64,000 nucleotides of DNA from Bradyrhizobium algeriense. Lineage in GTDB: Bacteria; Pseudomonadota; Alphaproteobacteria; Rhizobiales; Xanthobacteraceae. The notes under the pieces are model-generated. The model worked only from the letters and a program-made list of their open reading frames with translations. It did no database searches and was not told the DNA's origin. The DNA lies in the NCBI RefSeq assembly GCF_003062295.1, contig NZ_PYCN01000005.1, positions 124,001-188,000 of the forward strand. The letters are read 5' to 3'. Shown here piece by piece: positions 23,946 to 31,817 of this stretch. The first letter of the stretch is position 1. Every line of letters begins with the position of its first letter. The translations under genes and the position numbers were made by a program.

Positions 23946-25460
23946 CTACGCCTTCGCCGGCCGCAACATACGCGTGACGCTGCCGAACGCCCAATCGATG
24001 ACAGGCCAAAACAACAGCACAATCGCGAGCGTGGTGATCGAACCGACGAGACCGTTCGACCAGAACACCTTCATGTCGCCGCCGGAGCCGATCATCGACA
24101 GGCGGAACGCATCCTCGGCGCGGTTGCCGAGCACCAGCGCCAGCGTGAACGGCGCCAAGGGAATGCCGATTTTTTTGAACACGTAACCGACGACGCCGAA
24201 GCCCAGCATCAGCCAGATGTCGAACATCGCGTTCTGGATCGCGTAGGCGCCGATCGCACAGGACACCACGATCATGGGCGCGACCGCTGCGAACGGCACG
24301 CGCAGGATCGAGGCGAAGATCGGCACCGTCGTCAGCACCAACACGAGACCGACGACATTGCCGAGATACATCGACGCAATCAGGCCCCAGACGAAATCCT
24401 TGTGCTCGACGAACAGCAACGGACCCGGATTGAGGCCCCACACCATCAACCCACCGAGCAGGATCGCGGCGGTGCCGGAGCCGGGAATGCCGAGCGCGAG
24501 CATCGGCAGCAGCGCCGCGGTGCCCGAAGCATGGGCCGCGGTTTCCGGCGCGAACACGCCTTCGATGCGGCCCTTGCCAAAGCTGTCCTGGTCCTTGGAG
24601 AAGCGCTTGGCGAGGTTGTAGCCCATGAAGGAGGCGGCAATCGCGCCACCCGGGGTGATGCCGAGCCAGCAGCCGATGAACGAAGAACGAAACAGCGTCA
24701 CCCAGTATTTCGGCAAATCCTTCCACACCGACAGCACCACGCGCAGGGAGATGCCGGCGGCGTGGCCGCGCAGCGCAAGCCGCTCTTCCATGGTGAGCAG
24801 GATTTCGCTGATGCCGAACAGGCCGATGACGGCGACCAGGAAGTTGACGCCGCGCAAGAGCTCCGCCGAACCAAAGGTCATGCGCAACTGGCCGGACACG
24901 GTGTCCATGCCGATGCCGGCGAGCAAGAGGCCAAGCGACATCGAAATCACAGTCTTGTGCTTGGCTTCGCGGCCGAGGCCGACGAAAGAGCAGAAGGTGA
25001 GCAGATACACCGCGAAGAATTCAGGCGGCCCGAATTTCAGCGCGAAGGAGGAGATCATCGGCGCCAGGAACGTGATCAGCATCACCGCGACCAGCGAGCC
25101 GATGAACGACGAGGTGAAGGCCGCGGTCAGCGCTTCCGCCGCCCTGCCCTGCTGCGCCATCGGATAGCCGTCGAAGGTGGTCGCGACCGACCAGGCCTCG
25201 CCGGGGATGTTGAACAGGATCGATGTGATCGCGCCGCCGAACAGCGCGCCCCAGTAGATGCAGGACAGCATCACGATCGCCGAGGTCGGATCCATGGTGA
25301 AGGTCAGTGGCAGCAGGATCGCCACGCCGTTGGGACCGCCGAGCCCCGGCAGCACGCCGACGAAAATGCCGAGCACCAGGCCGAGCATCATCAGCAGCAG
25401 CGTTTTCCACGTCAGCAGCACGGCGAAGCCGTGCATCAAGAGGCCGAGAGCTTCCATCAA
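23946..25460 (-). CDS. tctA: tripartite tricarboxylate transporter large permease TctA
   Basis: 504-aa inner-membrane permease with about 11-12 hydrophobic segments. The TctA glycine-rich motif is clear near the N-terminus (GVLPGLGGPNGVAILLPLTF, residues about 35-54), with IYWGALFGGAITSILFNIPGE after it and the repeated-half motif GITPGGAIAASFMGYNLAKR further on (each of 20 or fewer residues). It lies downstream of tctB on the same strand, separated by a 110-bp palindromic repeat. The matching receptor gene (28937-29923) is 3.5 kb upstream, with mtnA and mtnP in between. Confidence 0.93.
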   Translation of the reverse strand: MMEALGLLMHGFAVLLTWKTLLLMMLGLVLGIFVGVLPGLGGPNGVAILLPLTFTMDPTSAIVMLSCIYWGALFGGAITSILFNIPGEAWSVATTFDGYPMAQQGRAAEALTAAFTSSFIGSLVAVMLITFLAPMISSFALKFGPPEFFAVYLLTFCSFVGLGREAKHKTVISMSLGLLLAGIGMDTVSGQLRMTFGSAELLRGVNFLVAVIGLFGISEILLTMEERLALRGHAAGISLRVVLSVWKDLPKYWVTLFRSSFIGCWLGITPGGAIAASFMGYNLAKRFSKDQDSFGKGRIEGVFAPETAAHASGTAALLPMLALGIPGSGTAAILLGGLMVWGLNPGPLLFVEHKDFVWGLIASMYLGNVVGLVLVLTTVPIFASILRVPFAAVAPMIVVSCAIGAYAIQNAMFDIWLMLGFGVVGYVFKKIGIPLAPFTLALVLGNRAEDAFRLSMIGSGGDMKVFWSNGLVGSITTLAIVLLFWPVIDWAFGSVTRMLRPAKA

Positions 25461-25476
25461 TCGATCCCCGGTATTT

Positions 25477-25586
25477 CGTCATTGCCTGCGACAAACGCGA
25501 AGCGTTTGCGCAAGCGAGCAAAGCGACGAAGCAATCCACGCTTTCTTTGCGGCACCATGGATTGCTTCGCTTCGCTCGCAATGACG
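25477..25586. repeat. 110-bp composite palindromic repeat between tctB and tctA
   Basis: Outer arms CGTCATTGC (25477-25485) and GCAATGACG (25578-25586); inner arms CGAAGCAATCCA (25527-25538) and TGGATTGCTTCG (25558-25569), both perfect. This is the Bradyrhizobium/Rhodopseudomonas-type interspersed element (recognised from memory). Transcribed with the operon it would fold into a strong stem between the small and large permease genes. Confidence 0.75.
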
Positions 25587-25607
25587 GAAAGAGTCATGCC
25601 AAACCCG

Positions 25608-26150
25608 TTAGCGGCCGAGCGCCGCTTCGAGCGGGCCCTTTGGCATAATGACGTCGAAGGCGATGTCGAAGGTCACGAACATCACGGCGGTGAACACCAA
25701 GGCGGTGAGCAACGATTTCCACAGCGCGATCTTGCCGACCATGCGCATGAAACCGCCGATCAGGAGGAAGCTCGCGACATAGAGCCCGAGGAACTGCATG
25801 GCGAGGCAGAACAGCACCGTCGGCACGAACACCGCCATCACGCGGCGAAGCTGCGCCCGCGTCACGAACACCTCGGAAGCTTCCCGGCGCGACAGGAACG
25901 CGGCGACCAGGCCATAGAGGCTGGCGCCGGCGAGGATGATCGAGAGATAAAACGGAAAGTAGCCGGACTGCGGGCCGGTCGATTCCCAACCGGCTCCCGT
26001 CCGCCAGTTGTCGTACCCGAGTGTCGTTGCGAGCGCGAGCAACAGGAGGCAGACGACGACGTCGGCCGCGCGAACGCTCGTCACCGTAGGCGAGTCGGCT
26101 TCGGGTGCGGTCGGATCCTCGACGACGATTTCGATGTCGGTATTGGACAT
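25608..26150 (-). CDS. tctB: tripartite tricarboxylate transporter small permease TctB
   Basis: 180-aa membrane protein with four hydrophobic helices, as in TctB. After an acidic N-terminal tail of about 25 residues come VVVCLLLLALATTLGYDNWR, then GPQSGYFPFYLSIILAGASL, the family motif (G-P-x-x-G-F/Y-P), and two C-terminal helices ending FDIAFDVIMPKGPLE. It is followed by tctA and preceded on the same strand by mtnA (60-base gap), so mtnP-mtnA-tctB-tctA may be one transcript. Confidence 0.9.
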   Translation of the reverse strand: MSNTDIEIVVEDPTAPEADSPTVTSVRAADVVVCLLLLALATTLGYDNWRTGAGWESTGPQSGYFPFYLSIILAGASLYGLVAAFLSRREASEVFVTRAQLRRVMAVFVPTVLFCLAMQFLGLYVASFLLIGGFMRMVGKIALWKSLLTALVFTAVMFVTFDIAFDVIMPKGPLEAALGR

Positions 26151-26210
26151 GGAGACGGTGACCCCCGATACGACAGACCTGAACGGGGATACGTGCCGAC
26201 GTCGCCGGCG

Positions 26211-27314
26211 TCAATGTCCCGCGCTGCGCTCCGGGAATGCGCTCGCAAGTGCAGCACGCTCCGGGCGCAGCAGGCCGCGTTCGGTGATCAATCCCGTCAC
26301 CAGCCGCGCCGGCGTGACGTCGAAGGCGTAGTTGGCCACAGGCGAGCCTTCGGGAACCACGCGCACGGTCTCGACGCGCCCATCGGCGGTGCGGCCGGTC
26401 ATGTTCGCCACTTCGTCGGCGCTGCGCTGCTCGATCGGAATCTGCCTGATGCCGTCATCGATACTAAAGTCGATGGTGGGCGATGGCAGTGCAACATAGA
26501 ACGGCACGCCATTGTCGTGCGCGGCGAGCGCCTTCAGGTAGGTCCCGATCTTGTTGCAGACATCGCCATTGGCGGCCACGCGGTCGGTGCCGACGATCGC
26601 GAGATCGACCATGCGATGCTGCATCAGATGGCCGCCGGTGTTGTCCGGGATCACCGTATGCGGCACGCCGTGGTGGCCGAGTTCCCAGGCGGTCAGCGAA
26701 GCGCCCTGATTGCGCGGCCGGGTCTCGTCGACCCAGACATGAACCTTCAGGCCGCGATCATGCGCCAGATAAATCGGGGCCGTCGCCGTGCCCCAGTCGA
26801 CCGTCGCAAGCCAGCCGGCGTTGCAATGGGTCAGGACGTTGACGGGCTCGCCGGGCCGCTTCGTCGCCGCGATCTGCTCGATCAGCGCCAGACCGTGCCG
26901 GCCGATCCCCTGGTTGATCGTGACGTCTTCCTCAGCGATTTCGACCGCGCGCCGGTAGGCCGCCGCGACGCGTGCCGACGCCGGCAATGGCCGGAGCAAG
27001 CGCGCCATCTCGTCGAGCGCCCATTTCAGGTTGCTCGCCGTCGGCCGCGCCGCCAGCAGCATGGCATAGGCGCGGTCGAGCGGCGCATCGGAAGCGTCGG
27101 TACGCATGGCGAGCGCCATGCCGTAAGCCGCCGTAGCGCCGATCAGCGGCGCGCCACGCACCAGCATGGACCGGATGGCCTCGGTCGCGTCCTCCGCGCT
27201 TGCGATGCGCGCCACCACGAATTCATGCGGCAATCGCCGCTGGTCGATCGCGCCGACCGTCCAGCCGTCGTCCTCGAGCCAGATGCTGCGAAAATGTCGG
27301 CCGTCGACCTTCAT
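26211..27314 (-). CDS. mtnA: S-methyl-5-thioribose-1-phosphate isomerase MtnA
   Basis: 367-aa cytosolic enzyme converting 5-methylthioribose-1-phosphate to 5-methylthioribulose-1-phosphate. Family motifs: [18 protein letters not shown], catalytic Cys in [17 protein letters not shown], catalytic Asp in [19 protein letters not shown], and [14 protein letters not shown] at the C-terminus. The eIF2B-alpha-like fold is expected. The start at 27314 overlaps the mtnP stop by 4 bases (ATGA). With mtnP and the divergent aldolase it makes a complete short pathway from methylthioadenosine to dihydroxyacetone phosphate and a methylthio-aldehyde. Confidence 0.95.
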   Translation of the reverse strand: MKVDGRHFRSIWLEDDGWTVGAIDQRRLPHEFVVARIASAEDATEAIRSMLVRGAPLIGATAAYGMALAMRTDASDAPLDRAYAMLLAARPTASNLKWALDEMARLLRPLPASARVAAAYRRAVEIAEEDVTINQGIGRHGLALIEQIAATKRPGEPVNVLTHCNAGWLATVDWGTATAPIYLAHDRGLKVHVWVDETRPRNQGASLTAWELGHHGVPHTVIPDNTGGHLMQHRMVDLAIVGTDRVAANGDVCNKIGTYLKALAAHDNGVPFYVALPSPTIDFSIDDGIRQIPIEQRSADEVANMTGRTADGRVETVRVVPEGSPVANYAFDVTPARLVTGLITERGLLRPERAALASAFPERSAGH

Positions 27315-28186
27315 GAGTTCAACACCCTTCCCGCCACCGCATCGAGCTTGGCGAGTAGTCGTGGATCGCGCGCTTCCGGCGCCGTGATCAAGGCAGTGTC
27401 GAGCGCCTTGTCCGATCCAACAGGACACGGCTCATGCTCGCGCGGAAAATCCCTGGCGAGACGCGCGACAAGCCCCTTGGCCTTGCCGGCATTCGAGTTC
27501 AGCACGCGAATGATATCCTGCACGGTGACGGCGTCGTGATCGGGATGCCAGCAATCGAAATCGGTGACCATCGCCACGCTGGCGTAACAGATCTCGGCCT
27601 CGCGGGCGAGTTTGGCCTCGGGCATGTTGGTCATGCCGATCACCGAATAGCCCTGCGCCTTATACGTAAGGCTCTCGGCGAGGCTGGAGAATTGCGGCCC
27701 CTCCATGCACACATAGGTTCCGCCCTGCACCGCCGCGATGCCTTCGGCTTTGGCGGCCGCCGCCAGATGCACATGCAGCCGCGGCGACACCGGATGCGCC
27801 ATCGAGACGTGGGCAACGCAGCCCTTGCCGAAGAACGAACTCTCGCGCCGGTAGGTGCGGTCGACGAACTGATCGACGAGGACGAATGTGCCGGGCGGCA
27901 GCTCCGCCCTGAACGAGCCGCAGGCCGACAGCGAAACCAGGTCGGTGACCCCGACCCGCTTCAGCACGTCGATATTGGCGCGGTAGTTGATGTCGGAGGG
28001 CGACAGCACATGCCCCTTGCCGTGCCGCGGCAGGAACACGATCGGCAAGCCTCCGATCACGCCGCGCGTCAGGGCTGCGGACGGCTCGCCCCAGGGGCTC
28101 TTGATGATCTCCTCGCGGACGTCCTCCACCCCCGGCAGGTCGTAGATGCCGGATCCGCCGATGATGCCAAGCACGGCACGCGTCAT
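27311..28186 (-). CDS. mtnP: S-methyl-5'-thioadenosine phosphorylase MtnP
   Basis: 291-aa phosphorylase splitting methylthioadenosine into adenine and methylthioribose-1-phosphate. Motifs: [38 protein letters not shown] with the phosphate and ribose contacts, SACGSF, and [15 protein letters not shown] followed by [19 protein letters not shown] (cited in short pieces), all typical of the PNP/MTAP family. First gene of the minus-strand unit, translationally coupled to mtnA. It faces the aldolase gene across a 91-base promoter region. Adenine recycling and disposal of the polyamine/acyl-homoserine-lactone by-product MTA are the known roles. Confidence 0.96.
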   Translation of the reverse strand: MTRAVLGIIGGSGIYDLPGVEDVREEIIKSPWGEPSAALTRGVIGGLPIVFLPRHGKGHVLSPSDINYRANIDVLKRVGVTDLVSLSACGSFRAELPPGTFVLVDQFVDRTYRRESSFFGKGCVAHVSMAHPVSPRLHVHLAAAAKAEGIAAVQGGTYVCMEGPQFSSLAESLTYKAQGYSVIGMTNMPEAKLAREAEICYASVAMVTDFDCWHPDHDAVTVQDIIRVLNSNAGKAKGLVARLARDFPREHEPCPVGSDKALDTALITAPEARDPRLLAKLDAVAGRVLNS

Positions 28187-28277
28187 GACTTCTCCCAGTC
28201 AGGATTTCACGCAAGATGTTCGACTATACTGCGGCGCAATAATCAAGCATTGTCGCGCGGTTGCAAGGGGTCTTCAA
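28187..28277. promoter_or_regulatory. divergent promoter region of mtnP and the aldolase gene
   Basis: In this 91-base spacer TATACT (28225-28230) is a possible plus-strand -10 and the overlapping minus-strand TATAGT a possible -10 for mtnP, with poor -35 matches for both. Back-to-back overlapping -10 boxes would couple expression of the two arms. No operator dyad was found. Confidence 0.3.
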
Positions 28278-28928
28278 ATGCCGACCACGAAGGACCGGGA
28301 AAAACGCCAGTCGATCATCGATGCCTGCCGCAGCATGAATGCGCTCGGTATCAACCAGGGGACATCAGGGAATATCAGCCTGCGCCATGGCGAGGGCCTG
28401 CTGATCACGCCGACCAGCACGCCCTACGAGGCGATGAAGCCCGAGCAGATCGTATTCATGGGCCTGGATGGCTCGCACGATGCCGCCCAGCGGCCGTCGA
28501 GCGAGTGGCGATTTCACCTGGACATCCTGAGAGCTCGGCCAGAAATCAATGCGGTGGTCCATGCCCACCCGATCTATTCGACGATCCTCGCCATCATGGG
28601 CCTGGAAATTCCACCGATCCACTACATGATCGCGTGTGCCGGCGGCGACACCATCCGCGTCGCACCCTATGCGACGTTCGGCACGCAGGAACTTTCGGAG
28701 CACGCCGTGCGCGCGCTGGAAGGCCGGCTGGCCTGCCTGCTGGAACACCATGGCATGATTGCGGTCGGCGCATCGCTGTCGAAAGCGATGTGGCTTGCCG
28801 TCGAAGTCGAAACGCTGGCCCGGCAATACCACGGCTGCCTGCAGATCGGGACACCGCGCCTGCTGCCGAAGGCCGAGATCGAAAACGTTCTCGGCAGGAT
28901 CGCGGGATACGGTCCTGCCGACAAATAG
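28278..28928 (+). CDS. class II aldolase, probable 5-methylthioribulose-1-phosphate aldolase (Ald2-like)
   Basis: 216-aa Zn-dependent aldolase/epimerase-fold enzyme. Zn ligands His95 and His97 (HAHP), His157/158 (EHHGM) and the catalytic Glu76 (SSEWRFH) are present, with GTSGNISLR for phosphate binding near residues 28-36. Fuculose-phosphate aldolase relatives of this kind (Ald2) cleave methylthioribulose-1-phosphate into dihydroxyacetone phosphate and 2-methylthioacetaldehyde in Rhodospirillum and some Escherichia coli strains. Context (divergent from mtnP-mtnA) makes this the favoured role over MtnB dehydratase, since no mtnC, mtnK or mtnD is nearby. Start at 28278 follows AAGGGG. Confidence 0.85.
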   Translation: MPTTKDREKRQSIIDACRSMNALGINQGTSGNISLRHGEGLLITPTSTPYEAMKPEQIVFMGLDGSHDAAQRPSSEWRFHLDILRARPEINAVVHAHPIYSTILAIMGLEIPPIHYMIACAGGDTIRVAPYATFGTQELSEHAVRALEGRLACLLEHHGMIAVGASLSKAMWLAVEVETLARQYHGCLQIGTPRLLPKAEIENVLGRIAGYGPADK

Positions 28929-28936
28929 CGATCGGC

Positions 28937-29923
28937 CTATTTCGCGACGAAGCCCGCTTCGTTCATCAGCGCTGTGTTGAGCTTGTCGTCCTCCTCGAGG
29001 AACTTCAGCATGTCCTTGCCGGTGAGGAAGATCGGCTTGAGCGCCTGCTTCTCCATGTACTCCTTGTACTCCGAAGTCTGCGTCACCTTCTGGAACAGGT
29101 CGACATAGAACGCCTGTTGTTCCGGCGTGACCTTGCCGGGCAGGAACATCGCGCGCAGCATCAGATACTGCACGTCGAGCCCCTCCTCCTTGCAAGTCGG
29201 GATGTCGTTCCAGGATTGCGTTTCGGTGACCTTGGTCTTGTAGGAGATGCGCTCCTTGTCGAACACGCACAGCGCGCGGACCTGGCCGGCGCGCCAGACT
29301 TCGAGATTTTCGGATGGGTTGTTGACGTTGGCTTCGGTGTGCTTGCCGACCAGTTGCGTCGCCGCCTCGCCGCCGGACTTGTACGGCAGATAGGAGAATT
29401 TCGCGCCGGTCTTCTGCTCCATGAACACGGTGAGCACGTGATCCTCGCGCTTGGAGCCGGTGCCGCCCATCTTGAACGGCGAGCCTGCCGCCTTGGCGGC
29501 CGCGATGAAGTCCTTCACCGTCTTCGGTCCGTCGGCATTGTCCCACAGCACGAATTGATCCATCGCGACGACCGATACCGGCGTCAGGTCGCGCCAATTG
29601 AAAGGGATCTTCGCCGACAGCGGCAGCATGTAGATCAGCGAATAGGCGATCAGCACCTTGTTGGCATCGCCGTCGCTGGACTTCATGTACATCAGCGCCT
29701 CAGCGCCGGACGCCCCGCCCTTCAGCGACACAACCATCGGCTGCTTCATCAGATTGTTCTTCTGAATGGCCGCCTGCATCATCCGCGCCATCTGGTCGGA
29801 CGCACCGCCTGCGCCGGCCGCGACCACGATTTCAACCGGCTTGGTCGGCTCCCAGGCGGCAAGCGCCGGGGTACTTGCGATCATGGCCGTCAAGGCGGCC
29901 GCGGCTTTCAGCATCTGTCCCAC
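28937..29923 (-). CDS. tctC: tripartite tricarboxylate transporter substrate-binding protein (TctC/Bug type)
   Basis: 328-aa periplasmic receptor with a Sec signal (LKAAAALTAMIASTPALAAWE). Family features: PTKPVEIVVAAGAGGASDQMAR near the N-terminus and the double loop with VSLKGGASGAEALMYMK (both cited in part); the Asp of the usual ligand-contact loop lies in VVAMDQFVLW. The start may be GTG at 29923 or ATG at 29914. It converges with the aldolase gene (8 bases between stops). With tctB and tctA 2.8 kb further down the same strand it should form a complete transporter, so the methylthioadenosine genes are nested inside a transporter locus. Confidence 0.92.
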   Translation of the reverse strand: MGQMLKAAAALTAMIASTPALAAWEPTKPVEIVVAAGAGGASDQMARMMQAAIQKNNLMKQPMVVSLKGGASGAEALMYMKSSDGDANKVLIAYSLIYMLPLSAKIPFNWRDLTPVSVVAMDQFVLWDNADGPKTVKDFIAAAKAAGSPFKMGGTGSKREDHVLTVFMEQKTGAKFSYLPYKSGGEAATQLVGKHTEANVNNPSENLEVWRAGQVRALCVFDKERISYKTKVTETQSWNDIPTCKEEGLDVQYLMLRAMFLPGKVTPEQQAFYVDLFQKVTQTSEYKEYMEKQALKPIFLTGKDMLKFLEEDDKLNTALMNEAGFVAK

Positions 29924-30182
29924 GAGGTTTCTTCCCTATGTATTTGCAAGACTTTGTAAAATCAGACTTGGCTGGTTGCTTGCCACATCTTGCGAGCGAA
30001 CCGACGAGAGTTCAAGCTGCACCGCAATGTACCGCCCTATGACTTTCGCATGAGGCGCAAATCTTTCCCGCAGGAGGTTCGTAGCTACGTACAGCCGATT
30101 CAATCTCGCCGCTTTTCCGTTGCATGGCTGTGAGTGGGCCCATTTAATGCACGCTACAAGGTAAATCAGGGGGAGAAGCTGA
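29924..30182. other. intergenic region between tctC and the collagen-like gene
   Basis: 259 bases divergent spacer of lower GC content. No inverted repeat or good promoter was identified. GGGGGAG about 8 bases before 30183 is the RBS for the lipoprotein gene. Confidence 0.4.
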
Positions 30183-30572
30183 ATGAGAAGGATTTTGATA
30201 ACCGTCCTCATGGGCGCGACGATAACCCTCGCCGGATGCGGACGGGATCCGGGACCGAAGGGGGATGCCGGCCCACAAGGACCAGCCGGGCCGCAGGGCG
30301 CGCAGGGCTTGCAAGGCGTGCCCGGCCCTCAAGGACAACAGGGCGCTCAAGGGCCACAGGGTCCCCAAGGGCCACAAGGACCGCAGGGCGCTCCCGGCGC
30401 AAAAGGCGATCCCGGACCGGCTAGCGCTTCCATCAGATCGGTTCAGGCGAGCGGCGAGGTCAGTTGCGATGCAAATGAAAACCTGGTGTCGGTGTTCTGC
30501 CCGTCTGGCGGTGCATCCGATGGCGCCAAGTGCGGCACCGGTCCGGCCGTCGGTCTTTGTCTTAAAAAGTAG
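30183..30572 (+). CDS. collagen-like repeat lipoprotein
   Basis: 129-aa exported lipoprotein. Signal with lipobox LAGC (Cys19). From Gly24 to residue 80 there are 19 uninterrupted Gly-X-Y triplets rich in GPQ, which can form a collagen-type triple helix, so the protein is probably a trimer standing off the outer membrane. The C-terminal 49 residues form a small domain with four cysteines (95, 106, 117, 126), likely two disulfides, and may be the trimerisation or binding head. A strong RBS (GGGGGAG) precedes it. Repeats of this kind vary in number between strains. A second exported small protein follows 48 bases after its stop. Confidence 0.85.
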   Translation: MRRILITVLMGATITLAGCGRDPGPKGDAGPQGPAGPQGAQGLQGVPGPQGQQGAQGPQGPQGPQGPQGAPGAKGDPGPASASIRSVQASGEVSCDANENLVSVFCPSGGASDGAKCGTGPAVGLCLKK

Positions 30573-30620
30573 CCGTCCTACCGCGCTGCGGTCCAACGAA
30601 TGACGCGCCGGCGAGGAAGC

Positions 30621-30950
30621 ATGAAGGTGTTCGCGATTGGTTTGGTCCTGGCTTGTCTTTCCACCGTCGCGGACGCCGGTTCTTCAATAATCGGTGCGGG
30701 CTCTCAAACCTGCACGGCGTGGACCAACCGCAAAAAGAATGCGGTCGTCAAAGGAAGCTTTGAATCCTGGCTGGTTGGATTCATCAGCGGCCTGAACATC
30801 AGCGGCGAACGGGACATGGTTGGCGGCGGCGACTTCGACGCGATCATTGCGTGGATGGATCAACGTTGCCTCACAACCCCCTCAGACAGAATAGGTATCG
30901 CGGCGCTCGACCTGGGTATGGAACTGGCAAAAAAGGCAGCCAGACCATAG
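30621..30950 (+). CDS. small secreted protein of unknown function
   Basis: 109 aa with a Sec signal (MKVFAIGLVLACLSTVADA). The mature part holds the pattern CTAWTNRKK ... SWLVGFISGLN ... AIIAWMDQRC, with Cys31 and Cys83 probably disulfide-linked. Proteins of this appearance are common hypotheticals in Bradyrhizobium and relatives, of HdeA-like size and layout. ATG at 30621 with GAGGAAG upstream; the open frame from 30600 is longer but lacks an RBS. Downstream of the collagen-like lipoprotein, possibly the same transcript. Confidence 0.7.
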   Translation: MKVFAIGLVLACLSTVADAGSSIIGAGSQTCTAWTNRKKNAVVKGSFESWLVGFISGLNISGERDMVGGGDFDAIIAWMDQRCLTTPSDRIGIAALDLGMELAKKAARP

Positions 30951-30983
30951 TGGGCGGTCTTGACCGCTTGCTGCCCCGTTCGA

Positions 30984-31781
30984 CTACTTGCCCTTCCAGT
31001 TCGGCGTGCGCTTGTTGAGGAACGCGTCCATTCCCTCGCGAAAATCCTCGCTCATATAGGCGCGCAGGATCAGGTCCTCGCCCTCGTCGCGCGTCAGCGT
31101 CCGCCGGATGCGGCGTACCGCTTCCTTGGTGACCTCGAGCGTGATCGGCGCATGGCTGGCGACGAGCTTCGCGGTTTCATCGGCGCGGCGCTGCAGCGTC
31201 GCGACATCAGGCACCACCTCATTGAGCAGCCCGAGCGCCAGCGCTTCCGGCGCCTCGACCAGTCTCGCCTTGAAGATCAGGTCCTTGGTCCGCGCCGGGC
31301 CGACCAGCGAAACCAGCCTGGAGATATTCGACATCGACAGGCAATTGCCGAGCGTGCGCGCGATCGGAAAGCCGATCCGCGTGGTTTCGGTGCCGATGCG
31401 AATGTCGCAGCACGCCGCGATCCCGGCGCCGCCGCCGGTGCAGGCGCCGGCAATCGCGGCGATGGTCGGCACCCGACATGCCTCCAGCGCGCCGAGCACC
31501 CGATCGATCCGCGCTTCATAATCGAGCGCATCCTGCGCGGTCTTGAAGGCGCGGAACTGCGAGATGTCGGTGCCCGACGCGAACGCCTTGTCGCCGGCGC
31601 CGGTCAGGATCATCGCCTTGATCGAGCGATCATTGTTGACGGTTTCGCAGATCGCCGCCATCTGCTCGTACATGGCAAAGGTCAGCGCATTGCGCGCCTG
31701 CGGACGGTTGAACGTCAGCCGGGCGATGCCGTCCTCGACGGAATAAATCAGGTCTTCGGTCGCAGCTACCGGAGCGTTCAT
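30984..31781 (-). CDS. crotonase-family (enoyl-CoA hydratase/isomerase-like) protein
   Basis: 265-aa CoA-ester enzyme. The crotonase core is clear: RLTFNRPQARNALT at the start, the oxyanion-hole segment KAFASGTDISQF and GACTGGGAGIAACCDIRIG. The two catalytic glutamates of true hydratases are not kept: the first is Gly in GGGAGI, and the usual PE is IGFPIAR. So a hydration reaction is doubtful; decarboxylase, isomerase, thioesterase or other crotonase chemistry is possible. Start at 31781 with GAGAG upstream. Follows the aminotransferase pair on the same strand (36 bases). Confidence 0.85.
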   Translation of the reverse strand: MNAPVAATEDLIYSVEDGIARLTFNRPQARNALTFAMYEQMAAICETVNNDRSIKAMILTGAGDKAFASGTDISQFRAFKTAQDALDYEARIDRVLGALEACRVPTIAAIAGACTGGGAGIAACCDIRIGTETTRIGFPIARTLGNCLSMSNISRLVSLVGPARTKDLIFKARLVEAPEALALGLLNEVVPDVATLQRRADETAKLVASHAPITLEVTKEAVRRIRRTLTRDEGEDLILRAYMSEDFREGMDAFLNKRTPNWKGK

Positions 31782-31817
31782 CGCAGCTCTCTCTGTTGTT
31801 GTTTCGGTCAAACGATC

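Noticed and set aside
24402..27539. Very long plus-strand open frame (over 1000 codons)
   Set aside because: It is antisense to tctA, tctB and mtnA, rich in Arg, His and Gln as expected for a shadow of GC-rich genes, and has no recognisable domain.
27434..29959. Long plus-strand open frame of about 840 codons
   Set aside because: Antisense to mtnP and tctC and overlapping the real aldolase gene out of frame; composition is that of a shadow frame.
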